This document shows positions 32,685-42,743 of a stretch of DNA of 64,000 nt, piece by piece; within the stretch, counting starts at the first letter, position 1, and each line of letters begins with the position of its first letter. The translations under genes were made by a program, and so were the position numbers. The notes beneath the pieces are model-generated. The model did no database searches, had not been told where the DNA came from, and saw nothing but the letters and a program-made list of their open reading frames with translations. The DNA is taken from the NCBI GenBank assembly GCA_045541115.1, contig JAZQIM010000003.1:1-64000 (forward strand), in the 5' to 3' direction. The DNA is from Aphodoplasma sp045541115 (lineage in GTDB: Bacteria > Bacillota > Clostridia > UBA1381 > UMGS1253).

Positions 32685-34646
32685 GTGAATAGTTTTAAAG
32701 TTGTGTCGGACTATAAGCCGCAAGGCGATCAGCCGAAAGCGATAGATGCGCTTGCACGCGGCATACAAAATGAATATAAAGGGCAGACACTTCTTGGTGT
32801 AACAGGCTCGGGAAAGACGTTTACAATGGCAAATGTTATTGCTAAAGTCAATAAGCCTACGCTCGTGCTTGCACACAACAAAACACTAGCGGCACAGCTT
32901 TGCAGTGAGTTTAAAGAGTTTTTTCCGGAAAGCGCCGTTGAGTTTTTCGTGTCGTATTACGATTACTATCAGCCCGAAGCATATATTCCTTATACAGACA
33001 CGTATATAGAAAAAGATTCATCGGTAAACGATGAAATTGATAAGCTTCGCCATAGTGCTACGGCGGCGTTGTTTGAGCGAAAAGATGTAATTATCGTTTC
33101 GAGCGTATCATGCATATATGGACTCGGTGACCCGATAGATTATAACAATCTTGTTATTTCGCTTCGCACCGGAATGAAAAAGGACCGCGATGAAGTTATA
33201 AGAAGGCTCGTCGAGATACAATATGAGAGAAATGACATAGACTTTTCGAGAAATAAATTCCGCGTTAGAGGCGATGTCGTTGAGATTTTTGTGTCGAATC
33301 AAAATGAAAATGCACTTCGTATAGAATTTTTCGATGATGAAATCGAAAGAATTTCGGAAATAAACGTCGTAACCGGCGAAATTATAGGCATAAGAGAGCA
33401 CTGTGTGATTTTTCCTGCATCTCACTATGTTACAACAAAAGAGAAGATGGAAAAGGCGATTGAGAGCATTGAAGAAGAGCTTGAAGAGCAGATAAAATAC
33501 TTTAAAAGCCAAAACAAATTAGTCGAAGCGCAGCGCATTGAACAGCGCACACGATACGATATCGAGATGATGCGTGAAGTTGGATTTTGCTCCGGTATAG
33601 AAAATTATTCAAGGCATATAAGCGGACGTGCGCCCGGCTCATCTCCATTTACACTTATGGATTATTTTGACGATGATTTTCTTCTTATAATCGATGAATC
33701 CCACGTTACAATTCCGCAGGTAAGAGCAATGTATGCAGGAGACCGTTCGCGAAAAGAAGCCCTTGTCGAATACGGTTTTCGTTTGCCGTCGGCATTTGAC
33801 AACAGACCGCTTTGTTTTGATGAATTTGAAGAGCGCATAAATCAGGTTGTGTTTGTATCGGCAACGCCTGCAATATATGAAAAAGAACATTCGGCGCAAA
33901 TTGTAGAGCAGGTAATAAGACCTACAGGACTGCTTGACCCCGAAGTTGAGGTGCGTCCCGTAAAGCATCAGGTTGACGATTTGGTAAAAGAGATAAATCT
34001 TCGCACGCAAAAAGGCGAGAGAGTGCTTGTCACAACGCTTACAAAGCGCATGGCAGAAGATCTTACAGACTATCTTGAGGATTTAAATATTAAGGTGCGC
34101 TATATGCACTCTGATGTTCACACGATGGAGAGAATGCAGCTTATACGCGACCTTCGCGAAGGCGTATTTGATGTCTTAGTCGGAATAAATCTCTTAAGAG
34201 AAGGACTTGATTTGCCAGAGGTATCGCTTGTTGCAATACTTGATGCCGACAAAGAAGGCTTTTTGCGAAATGAAACGTCGCTTATACAGACAATAGGTCG
34301 TGCGGCGAGAAATGCGCAGGGGAAGGTTATTATGTATGCGCAGACTGTAACAGATTCGATGAGGCGTGCGATTGATGAAACGAATCGCAGAAGAAAAATA
34401 CAAAAGGAATTTAACGAAGCAAATGGCATTGTACCAACAACTATAAAGAAGTCGATTCGTGAGGTTATTGAAGCGACGAGGTCGGTTGATACAAAACAAG
34501 ATAGTAAGGCATATGAAAAAGACGATAATTTTGATGTCGAGCTTACTATTATTAAACTTACAGAGGAGATGAATGACGCTGCGCGAAGGCTTGATTTTGA
34601 ACGGGCGGCGTATCTTCGTGATGAAATAAAAAGACTTAAAGGATAG
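32685..34646 (+). CDS. uvrB: Excinuclease ABC subunit B
   Basis: This 653-656-residue DNA helicase-like subunit verifies damage in nucleotide excision repair. The P-loop GVTGSGKTFT comes early, then the beta-hairpin region YYDYYQPEAYIP, helicase motifs (IIDESHV, VFVSATP, IQTIGRAARN) and the C-terminal UVR domain (DAARRLDFERAAYLRDEI) that contacts UvrA or UvrC. GTG 32685 has GGGTGAT at a normal distance; GTG 32676 inside that site is the other candidate. It is followed by a small gene and uvrA. Confidence 0.96.
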   Translation: MNSFKVVSDYKPQGDQPKAIDALARGIQNEYKGQTLLGVTGSGKTFTMANVIAKVNKPTLVLAHNKTLAAQLCSEFKEFFPESAVEFFVSYYDYYQPEAYIPYTDTYIEKDSSVNDEIDKLRHSATAALFERKDVIIVSSVSCIYGLGDPIDYNNLVISLRTGMKKDRDEVIRRLVEIQYERNDIDFSRNKFRVRGDVVEIFVSNQNENALRIEFFDDEIERISEINVVTGEIIGIREHCVIFPASHYVTTKEKMEKAIESIEEELEEQIKYFKSQNKLVEAQRIEQRTRYDIEMMREVGFCSGIENYSRHISGRAPGSSPFTLMDYFDDDFLLIIDESHVTIPQVRAMYAGDRSRKEALVEYGFRLPSAFDNRPLCFDEFEERINQVVFVSATPAIYEKEHSAQIVEQVIRPTGLLDPEVEVRPVKHQVDDLVKEINLRTQKGERVLVTTLTKRMAEDLTDYLEDLNIKVRYMHSDVHTMERMQLIRDLREGVFDVLVGINLLREGLDLPEVSLVAILDADKEGFLRNETSLIQTIGRAARNAQGKVIMYAQTVTDSMRRAIDETNRRRKIQKEFNEANGIVPTTIKKSIREVIEATRSVDTKQDSKAYEKDDNFDVELTIIKLTEEMNDAARRLDFERAAYLRDEIKRLKG

Positions 34647-34658
34647 ACGAAAGGGGTA

Positions 34659-35069
34659 GTGATAGCTTTGTCACTTGATAATTTTTGCGATAAAAAAGAT
34701 GAGGCGATAGATTTTCTTATAGAGAAAATAAATCCTGTATTTATATATTTTGCCGACCATATGGTAAGTGAAAATATTTTTGACGTTGCATACTATTGTG
34801 ACGAAACGATTGATGAGTACAGCATTTGCCTGTATGAAAATGAGCTTACAAAAATTCTCGGCTTGCCGGTTGAGCTCAACAATTTAAAGGAATGTGATAC
34901 AGATTTTGCCGTCGAAATAATATCTGATGGAGAAACGGTATATTGCAAAAGTGAGCTTGAGAAGAACAGATATCTTGCGTGTTTATCGCACGAACTTGAA
35001 TCGATAAGAGTTAACCGCGCGATGCTTATAAACAGAATACAGGAATGTGACAGCATATACGAACAGTAA
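34659..35069 (+). CDS. Degenerate MntA-like nucleotidyltransferase domain protein
   Basis: This 136-residue protein matches the plan of MNT-type antitoxins (an N-terminal NPVFIYF strand, a VELNNLKE strand like VDLVDL, an EIISDGETVYCKSELEKNRYL segment, and a C-terminal helix). The catalytic GSx10DxD signature is replaced by FADHMVSENIFDVAYYC, keeping only one acidic residue in place. It is probably not a working adenylyltransferase. No HEPN toxin gene is adjacent; it lies between uvrB and uvrA, likely cotranscribed. The family link is my inference from pattern. Confidence 0.5.
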   Translation: MIALSLDNFCDKKDEAIDFLIEKINPVFIYFADHMVSENIFDVAYYCDETIDEYSICLYENELTKILGLPVELNNLKECDTDFAVEIISDGETVYCKSELEKNRYLACLSHELESIRVNRAMLINRIQECDSIYEQ

Positions 35070-35102
35070 ATTAAAAACTATGAAAGGCAAACGGTAATTA
35101 TA

Positions 35103-37940
35103 ATGGCAAAGGACAGTATTTTTATTAAAGGAGCAAGACAACACAATCTTAAAAATATTGATGTTACAATTCCGCGTGACAAGCTTGTCGTGATTACAGG
35201 CTTAAGTGGTTCGGGAAAGTCGTCGCTCGCTTTTGATACGATTTATGCCGAAGGTCCGCGCCGATATGTCGAGTCATTATCGGCATATGCAAGGCAATTT
35301 CTCGGTCAAATGGACAAGCCTGATGTCGATTATATCGAAGGGTTGTCACCTGCAATAAGTATTGACCAGAAAACGACGAGCAAAAACCCGCGCTCAACAG
35401 TTGGAACTGTTACGGAAATATATGATTATTTAAGGCTTTTGTATGCAAGAATCGGCATACCGCACTGTCATATATGTGGCAGACCTATTTCACGCCAGAG
35501 CATTGACCAGATTATCGATAAGCTTTTAACGCTTCCGCAAAAAAGCAAATTATATATATTAGCACCTGTTATAAGAGCGAGAAAAGGCGAGCATCAGAAG
35601 GTTTTTTCTGATGCGAAAAAATCCGGATATGTTCGTGTGAGAGTCGACGGCATTGTATATGATTTGACAGAAGTGCCGCAGCTTGAAAAAAACAAAAAAC
35701 ACAGCATTGAAATCGTGATTGACAGAATGGTTATGCGCGATGATATAAGAAAACGACTCACTGACTCTGTTGAAACGGCGCTGAAAATTTCTGGCGGAAT
35801 CGTGATTGTCGATGTTGTTGACAAAGAAGAGATGGTTTTCTCACAAAACTATGCCTGCGATGTGTGCGGAGTCTCGATGGAAGAACTTACACCGAGAATG
35901 TTTTCGTTCAACTCGCCATTTGGCGCGTGCGAAGAATGCAGCGGCCTTGGATTTTTAATGAAAATAGACCCTGAACTTATAGTGCGCGACGAAAACAAAA
36001 GTATAAATGAAGGGGCGCTTGCTGTAAGTGGCTGGAGAGCGCCTGATATAGAGGACAGCATGGCATCGGCATATTACAGAGGGCTTGCCGCACATTATAA
36101 TTTTAGCCTTGATATGCCATATAAAAAATTGCCCGAAAGAATCAAGGACATACTTCTGTATGGAACGAAGGGCGAAAAATTTAAAATTGAAATCAACAGA
36201 AAACAAGGACAGAGCGTATATATAACCGATTTTGAAGGACTTGTAAACAACCTTCAAAGACGCTATAACGAAACGACGTCTGAATGGATGCGCGCGGAGC
36301 TTGAAGGCTATATGAGTGATTGTGACTGCCCGTCATGTAAGGGACTTCGTTTAAAGCCACAGGTGCTTGCGGTAACTGTTGGCGATAAAAATATAAATGA
36401 TGCGACCAATTTATCTGTCACAAAAGCCATAGAATTTTTCTCATCGCTTGATATAAGCGAAAGAGATTATAAAATAGCCGAGCAAATATTAAAAGAAATA
36501 CTTGAAAGGCTTCAGTTTTTACAAAATGTAGGCCTCGGATATCTGACGCTGTCACGCTCGGCGGGAACGCTTTCGGGCGGCGAAGCGCAAAGAATCCGTC
36601 TTGCGACACAAATTGGCTCAAGTCTTATGGGAGTGTTGTATATACTTGATGAGCCGAGTATCGGACTGCATCAAAGGGACAATGAAAAGCTTATTGCAAC
36701 ACTTAAAAAACTTCGTGACCTTGGCAATACGCTTATAGTAGTTGAGCATGACGAAGATACGATGTATGCCGCCGACCATATTATAGATATAGGGCCGGGA
36801 GCGGGCGTACACGGCGGATATTTAGTTGCTCAGGGTAGTGCAGAGGAAATTAAGAAATTTGAAGGCTCACACACGGCTGATTACTTGAGCGGAAGAAAGT
36901 TTATTCCCGTTCCAAAGACAAGAAGAGTCTGTGAGAAAAAGTATCTTACAATAAAAGGCGCACAGCAAAATAATCTTAAAAACATTGATGTGAAAATTCC
37001 GCTTGGAGTGTTTACATGCGTTACGGGCGTATCTGGCTCAGGAAAATCTTCGCTTGTAAACGAAATAATATACAAATATCTTGCCCATGAACTAAACCAC
37101 GCGCGCACAAAGCATGGAAAGGTCAAGAAAATTACGGGCATAGAAAATCTTGATAAGGTAATAAATATTGACCAGTCGCCGATAGGGCGTACACCGCGCT
37201 CAAATCCTGCGACATATACAGGCTTGTTTTCTGATATTCGCGAGCTTTTTGCAAGCACAATTGAAGCAAAAATGCGCGGATATAATGCAGGAAGATTTAG
37301 CTTTAACGTCAAGGGTGGTCGATGCGAGGCATGTTGTGGCGACGGTATTATTCAGATCGAAATGCATTTTCTGCCTGACGTATATGTTCCTTGCGAAGTA
37401 TGTAAAGGAAAGCGTTATTCACACGAAACGTTAGAAGTAAAGTATAAGGGCAAAAATATAAGCGAAGTGCTTGATATGACAGTCGAAGAAGCGCTCGAAT
37501 TTTTTGAAAATATACCGAAGCTTAAGCGCAAAATACAGACGCTTTATGATGTCGGACTAGGATATGTAAAGCTTGGCCAACCGTCGACAACGCTTTCGGG
37601 CGGTGAAGCGCAGAGAGTAAAGCTTGCAACGGAGCTTAGCAAGAGAAGTACAGGCAAAACGATTTATATACTCGACGAGCCTACGACGGGACTTCATGTT
37701 GCCGATGTGCATAAGCTTTTAGATGTTTTGCAAAGGCTCGTTGATGGCGGCAACAGCGTTTTAGTTATCGAGCATAATCTTGATGTTATCAAAACAGCTG
37801 ATTATGTAATTGATTTAGGACCTGACGGCGGAGATGTTGGTGGCGAGATAGTATGTGTCGGCACGCCTGAAGAAGTAGCGAAATGTAAAGAGTCATATAC
37901 GGGAATGTATCTGAAAAAAATGCTGAAAAAGCAAAATTAA
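35103..37940 (+). CDS. uvrA: Excinuclease ABC subunit A
   Basis: This 945-residue ABC-type ATPase is the damage sensor of nucleotide excision repair. The first P-loop GLSGSGKSSLAFD is at about residues 32-44 and the second, GVSGSGKSSLV, at about 643. Three zinc sites (CHICGRPI, CDVCGVSM...CEEC, CEACCGDG...CEVCKG) and two signature motifs LSGGEAQR are present. Full length and typical for UvrA-I. It ends before a strong 17-bp stem terminator. Confidence 0.98.
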   Translation: MAKDSIFIKGARQHNLKNIDVTIPRDKLVVITGLSGSGKSSLAFDTIYAEGPRRYVESLSAYARQFLGQMDKPDVDYIEGLSPAISIDQKTTSKNPRSTVGTVTEIYDYLRLLYARIGIPHCHICGRPISRQSIDQIIDKLLTLPQKSKLYILAPVIRARKGEHQKVFSDAKKSGYVRVRVDGIVYDLTEVPQLEKNKKHSIEIVIDRMVMRDDIRKRLTDSVETALKISGGIVIVDVVDKEEMVFSQNYACDVCGVSMEELTPRMFSFNSPFGACEECSGLGFLMKIDPELIVRDENKSINEGALAVSGWRAPDIEDSMASAYYRGLAAHYNFSLDMPYKKLPERIKDILLYGTKGEKFKIEINRKQGQSVYITDFEGLVNNLQRRYNETTSEWMRAELEGYMSDCDCPSCKGLRLKPQVLAVTVGDKNINDATNLSVTKAIEFFSSLDISERDYKIAEQILKEILERLQFLQNVGLGYLTLSRSAGTLSGGEAQRIRLATQIGSSLMGVLYILDEPSIGLHQRDNEKLIATLKKLRDLGNTLIVVEHDEDTMYAADHIIDIGPGAGVHGGYLVAQGSAEEIKKFEGSHTADYLSGRKFIPVPKTRRVCEKKYLTIKGAQQNNLKNIDVKIPLGVFTCVTGVSGSGKSSLVNEIIYKYLAHELNHARTKHGKVKKITGIENLDKVINIDQSPIGRTPRSNPATYTGLFSDIRELFASTIEAKMRGYNAGRFSFNVKGGRCEACCGDGIIQIEMHFLPDVYVPCEVCKGKRYSHETLEVKYKGKNISEVLDMTVEEALEFFENIPKLKRKIQTLYDVGLGYVKLGQPSTTLSGGEAQRVKLATELSKRSTGKTIYILDEPTTGLHVADVHKLLDVLQRLVDGGNSVLVIEHNLDVIKTADYVIDLGPDGGDVGGEIVCVGTPEEVAKCKESYTGMYLKKMLKKQN

Positions 37941-37960
37941 GAGCAAAAAATATAAAATAA

Positions 37961-38008
37961 AAAGTAAAATCGCATAATTTTAGAAGGAATTTTATGCGAT
38001 TTTACTTT
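37961..38008. terminator. Bidirectional-type terminator after uvrA
   Basis: A 17-bp perfect inverted repeat (37961-37977 with 37992-38008) with a short AT-rich loop lies 21 bases after the uvrA stop. Confidence 0.88.
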
Positions 38009-38093
38009 ACATAGTGGCGCAAAAGTTGTAAAATAAATATATTATGCAGTGAACTTTAGAGTAATATACATAATTTTGGGGAGGAAATTACAA

Positions 38094-41000
38094 ATGAGTA
38101 AAGCAGTACGCCGAATTTTTGTTGAAAAAAAGAAGGAGTTTGCAGTTGAGGCACACGGAATGCTTTCCGATTTAAAGCAAAATCTGTCACTTGATAATCT
38201 GCAATCTGTCCGCATTATAAACAGATATGATGTAACGGGGATAAGTGACGAAGAATACATCAAGGCACGTGACCTGATTTTTTCAGAGCCACCTGTTGAT
38301 AATTGCTTCGATGAAGTGCTTGAGCTTGACAAGGACTTAAGGGTATTTGCTATAGAATATTTGCCCGGACAGTATGACCAGCGTGCCGATTCTACGGAGG
38401 AATGTATATCAATTCTTACGCAAAAAGCTCGTCCGACTGTAAAGACGGCAAAGATAATCGTTCTTGACGGCGATATAAGCGATGCTGATTTTGAGCGTAT
38501 AAAGCACTATGTTATAAATCCGGTAGAAATGAGAGAAGCATCATTAGATAAGCCGCAAACACTCGAGATGGAAGTAACAGTACCGGACGATGTGGCTGTG
38601 ATTTCGGGCTTTGTATCTATGCAAGACGATGCGCTTGAAAAGATGGTAGGAGAAATGGGCTTTGCTATGGACAAAGACGATTTACAGTTCTGCCGCGACT
38701 ATTTCAAAAACGAAGAAAGACGCGATCCCACAGTTACAGAGCTTCGTATGATCGATACTTACTGGTCTGACCACTGCAGACATACAACATTTGGCACAAA
38801 AATAAATAGCGTAAAAATCCCCGACGGAAAATACAGTGCTCCTCTTAAGCAGGCATATAGCGATTATATGGATGCTAAAAACGAGCTTTATCCTGATGGC
38901 CGTGACACAACGCTCATGGATATTGCACTGATGGCAATGAAAAAGCTTCGTCACGACGGCGTGCTTACAAAGCTTGACGAATCAGAGGAGATAAATGCAT
39001 GCAGCATCAATGTTACTGTTGATGTTGATGGCAAAGACGAAGAGTGGCTCGTTATGTTTAAAAACGAAACACACAACCATCCGACAGAGATTGAGCCGTT
39101 TGGTGGTGCTGCGACATGCCTTGGCGGCGCAATTCGCGATCCGCTTTCGGGACGTTCATATGTATATCAGGCGATGCGTATTACAGGCGCAGGCGATCCG
39201 AGAAAAACAATGGAGCAGACACTTGAAGGAAAGCTTATGCAAAAGAAAATCGTGCGTACAGCTGCAGCAGGTTATAGCTCATACGGAAATCAGATCGGTC
39301 TTGCGACAGGTCAGGTTTGCGAGATATATCACGAAGGCTATATCGCAAAGCATATGGAACTTGGTGCGGTAATAGCTGCAGCGCCAAAGGAAAATGTTGT
39401 GCGTGAAAGACCGCGCTCAGGCGACGTTATAATACTTTTAGGTGGAAAAACAGGCCGTGACGGCTGTGGCGGTGCGACAGGTTCGTCAAAGGCACATACT
39501 GCGCAGTCACTTGAGACATGTGGCGCGGAAGTTCAAAAAGGTAATCCGCCGGTTGAACGTAAAATTCAGCGTTTGTTCAGAAACGGCGATGTTACACGCC
39601 TTATTAAGCGTTGTAACGACTTTGGTGCAGGCGGTGTGTCGGTTGCAATCGGTGAGCTTGCTGACGGACTTGACATCGATCTTGACAAAGTGCCGAAGAA
39701 ATATGAGGGTCTTGACGGAACAGAACTTGCAATATCTGAATCACAGGAAAGAATGGCTGTTGTCGTAGACAAAAACGACGCAGACAAATTTATAGAGTAT
39801 GCAAAGAGCGAAAATCTTGATGCACTAATCGTCGCTGTAGTTACAGATAAAAACAGACTCACGATGAAATGGCGCGGAAAAATTATATGCGATATTTCGC
39901 GTGATTTCCTTAACACAAACGGTGCATCAAAGATAACTGAAGTTGAAGTTATACTTCCTGATGAAAATGAAAATCCGTTTGAGAAAAAAGATGTTTTAGA
40001 TGTGAAAAAAGAGTGGCTTAATACTCTTTCATCGCTAAATGTATGCTCACAAAAAGGATTAGTTGAGCGCTTTGACTCTACAATTGGAGCAGGCAGCGTT
40101 TTGATGCCGTATGGCGGCAAGTATCAGCTTTCGCCGTCACTTGGCATGGTAGCAAAGATTCCTGTATTAAACGGTAAAACTGATACCGCTACAGCGATGA
40201 CATACGGATATGACCCATATCTTTCATCGTGGTCACCGTTTTACGGAAGTATTTATGCAATAATTGAGTCTATGTCAAAAGCAGTTGCTCTTGGCGTACA
40301 TCATAAAGACATATACCTTACTTTGCAGGAGTATTTTGAAAAGCTTGGAAATGAGCCTGCGCGTTGGGGTAAGCCGTTTAGTGCACTTCTTGGTGCATTC
40401 GTCGCACAGACAAAGCTTAAGGTAGCAGCGATAGGCGGTAAGGACTCTATGAGCGGTAGTTTTATTGATTTAGACGTTCCACCGACACTCGTTTCATTTG
40501 CAGTAAACACACTGAAAGCAAGTAAAGCGGTTTCATCAGAATTTAAAAAGGCAAACAGCAGTGTTGTAATCGTTAAGGTTAAAAAAGATGAAGAGCTTAT
40601 GCCTGATTTTGATGTGCTTTGCAAAAACTATGCGCAAATTTATAACCTTATACAAAAAGACGTTGTGCTATCAAGCGGTGTTGTTTGCGGCGGCGGACTT
40701 TGCGAAGCAATAAGCAAGATGTGCTTTGGTAACAAGCTTGGTTTTGAGTTCGATAAGTCAGTAAGCGCAAAAGATGTATTTGCAAAGGAATATGGTGCAA
40801 TTGTGCTTGAAGTAGCAGATTTATCATGTCTTGGCAATCTTGATTATGAATTAGTAGGTACGACAAAGAAGGATGCTACTATATCGGTATGCGGTGCCGT
40901 AATCAGCATTGATGAGGCAATTTCATGCTGGGAAAAACCGCTTGAAGAAGTTTATCCGACAAAGGCGCAAAGTGCAAAGAAATGCGAAACATACTCATTT

Positions 41001-41837
41001 GAGCGCAAAAATATAATCACATCAAATGAAAAATTTGCACGTCCGAGAGTATTTATACCGGTATTCCCGGGAACGAACTGTGAATACGATACAAAGCGTG
41101 CATTTGAAGCTGCAGGCGCACAAGTCGAGGTATTACCGTTTATAAACCTTACACCTTCAGATACAGTACAGACGCTCGATAAAATGGCAAAGCTTATCGA
41201 TGAGTCGCAAATTGTTATGATACCCGGCGGATTTTCGGGTGGCGACGAGCCTGACGGAAGCGGTAAGTATATAGCGACTGCATTTCGTAATCCGAAAGTA
41301 AGCGAGGCAGTATCAAGACTTCTTGAAAACCGTGACGGACTTATGCTCGGTATATGTAACGGCTTCCAGGCGCTCATTAAGCTCGGTCTTGTTACACACG
41401 GCAGAATCGTTGATTTAAAAGAAGATGCGCCTACACTTACATTTAATAATATTGGCAGACACGTATCTACTATCGTTACGACACGTATAGCAACGAACCG
41501 TTCGCCATGGCTCTACGGAACACAGGTAGGCGATATGCACTCTATAGCAGTATCGCACGGTGAAGGAAGATTCTATGCAAACGATACGTGGCTTAAAAAG
41601 CTTGTAGAAAACGGTCAGATTGCGACACAGTATGTAGACTTTAGTGGCGAGGCGAGCGCAGATATTCCGTACAACCCGAATGGGTCTGTAGCGGCAATTG
41701 AAGGTATTATAAGCCCGGATGGAAGAATACTTGGTAAGATGGGACACAGCGAGCGTTGTGGAGAAAATATCTTCAAAAATATTGGCGGAAACAAGGACCA
41801 GAAATTGTTTGAGTCGGGCGTTAAGTACTTTAAGTAA
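38094..41837 (+). CDS. purL: Phosphoribosylformylglycinamidine synthase, single chain
   Basis: This 1247-residue purine enzyme converts FGAR to FGAM with glutamine and ATP. The linker domain is N-terminal; the ATPase domains contain DTYWSDHCRHTTF, ETHNHPTEIEPFGGAATCLGG and a second half (ALLGAFVAQTKLKVAAIGGKDSMSG). The glutamine amidotransferase domain at the end has FIPVFPGTNCEYD, IPGGFSGGDEPDGS and the catalytic Cys in LMLGICNGFQAL. I chose ATG 38094 with GGGGAGG before it; the open frame begins 15 codons earlier. Confidence 0.96.
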   Translation: MSKAVRRIFVEKKKEFAVEAHGMLSDLKQNLSLDNLQSVRIINRYDVTGISDEEYIKARDLIFSEPPVDNCFDEVLELDKDLRVFAIEYLPGQYDQRADSTEECISILTQKARPTVKTAKIIVLDGDISDADFERIKHYVINPVEMREASLDKPQTLEMEVTVPDDVAVISGFVSMQDDALEKMVGEMGFAMDKDDLQFCRDYFKNEERRDPTVTELRMIDTYWSDHCRHTTFGTKINSVKIPDGKYSAPLKQAYSDYMDAKNELYPDGRDTTLMDIALMAMKKLRHDGVLTKLDESEEINACSINVTVDVDGKDEEWLVMFKNETHNHPTEIEPFGGAATCLGGAIRDPLSGRSYVYQAMRITGAGDPRKTMEQTLEGKLMQKKIVRTAAAGYSSYGNQIGLATGQVCEIYHEGYIAKHMELGAVIAAAPKENVVRERPRSGDVIILLGGKTGRDGCGGATGSSKAHTAQSLETCGAEVQKGNPPVERKIQRLFRNGDVTRLIKRCNDFGAGGVSVAIGELADGLDIDLDKVPKKYEGLDGTELAISESQERMAVVVDKNDADKFIEYAKSENLDALIVAVVTDKNRLTMKWRGKIICDISRDFLNTNGASKITEVEVILPDENENPFEKKDVLDVKKEWLNTLSSLNVCSQKGLVERFDSTIGAGSVLMPYGGKYQLSPSLGMVAKIPVLNGKTDTATAMTYGYDPYLSSWSPFYGSIYAIIESMSKAVALGVHHKDIYLTLQEYFEKLGNEPARWGKPFSALLGAFVAQTKLKVAAIGGKDSMSGSFIDLDVPPTLVSFAVNTLKASKAVSSEFKKANSSVVIVKVKKDEELMPDFDVLCKNYAQIYNLIQKDVVLSSGVVCGGGLCEAISKMCFGNKLGFEFDKSVSAKDVFAKEYGAIVLEVADLSCLGNLDYELVGTTKKDATISVCGAVISIDEAISCWEKPLEEVYPTKAQSAKKCETYSFERKNIITSNEKFARPRVFIPVFPGTNCEYDTKRAFEAAGAQVEVLPFINLTPSDTVQTLDKMAKLIDESQIVMIPGGFSGGDEPDGSGKYIATAFRNPKVSEAVSRLLENRDGLMLGICNGFQALIKLGLVTHGRIVDLKEDAPTLTFNNIGRHVSTIVTTRIATNRSPWLYGTQVGDMHSIAVSHGEGRFYANDTWLKKLVENGQIATQYVDFSGEASADIPYNPNGSVAAIEGIISPDGRILGKMGHSERCGENIFKNIGGNKDQKLFESGVKYFK

Positions 41838-41877
41838 TAAATTCGTATAGAAAGGCGAAAGGACAAGGTATATAAAG

Positions 41878-42705
41878 ATGGGACTATTTAATATCGGACA
41901 AAATAAACCGAAAAAAGACATTGAGAAGGAAGACCTTCAAAAACATCGATTTATAATCTTTTTTGATGTATTTTTCAGAAAATTTTCGAAGTTTATCACA
42001 CTCAATGTAATTTACCTATTATTTTCACTTCCATATTTATTGTTGCTTTACGTTTTTTCGCCATTAAATACTTCAACTGTCTTTGGCGAGCTCGTTATGA
42101 GTTTTTCAAATGAAGTATCAAGAAGCTGGGATATATTACTTCGATTATTTTTCGTATTCTGTGTAGTGATTTTCTGGGGTACGGGACCTGCATCGGCGGG
42201 TAATTCATACGTTATGAGAAACTATGCCAGAGAAGAGCATGCATGGATATTTAGTGATTTTTGGGATAGTTATAAGGCGAATTTTGCGAGGAGTATGGCG
42301 GTCGTTTTTGTCGACATGTTAGCGATTTATGTAAGCGTTGTCGCATTTCGCTTTTATTCGATGCAGTATGCAATATCGCAAAATCAATTTTTCCTGATTT
42401 TTCAGGGGATTTTATCATTTTTCCTTATAGTATACACTTTTATGCACTATTATATATACCAGATTATGATAGGATACGAAGGAGATTTAATTGATTTATA
42501 TAAAAATTCGATGCTCTTTTGTATAGTCAGATTTCCGCAAAATATTATTTTTACAATAATTGTGCTTGCGATAATTATAGGACTTCACTTGTTATTAAAT
42601 GTATATTCGCTTATTTTGTTTGCATTTATATTTACTGCTTTGTGTAAATTTATAATAGAATTTTACACGTCGGACGTCATACGAAAGATGTCTAACAATA
42701 AATAA
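41878..42705 (+). CDS. DUF624 (YesL-like) membrane protein
   Basis: This is a 275-residue protein with about six hydrophobic segments. A DVFFRKFSKFITLNVIYLLF stretch, GTGPASAGNSYVMRNYAREEHAWIF and a FWDSYKANFARS loop are typical of the DUF624 family. Some homologues sit next to carbohydrate ABC transporters, but no transporter is adjacent here. The function is unknown. It lies between purL and miaB. Confidence 0.8.
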   Translation: MGLFNIGQNKPKKDIEKEDLQKHRFIIFFDVFFRKFSKFITLNVIYLLFSLPYLLLLYVFSPLNTSTVFGELVMSFSNEVSRSWDILLRLFFVFCVVIFWGTGPASAGNSYVMRNYAREEHAWIFSDFWDSYKANFARSMAVVFVDMLAIYVSVVAFRFYSMQYAISQNQFFLIFQGILSFFLIVYTFMHYYIYQIMIGYEGDLIDLYKNSMLFCIVRFPQNIIFTIIVLAIIIGLHLLLNVYSLILFAFIFTALCKFIIEFYTSDVIRKMSNNK

Positions 42706-42743
42706 TTTTGGCAACATGGATTTTAATTTAACGGAGAAAATAT

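Noticed and set aside
38009..38093. Purine riboswitch before purL
   Set aside because: The short leader lacks the paired loops and conserved core of purine riboswitches.
41415..41921. 168-codon antisense frame inside purL
   Set aside because: Codon shadow of a well-conserved purL sequence; no binding site or family resemblance.
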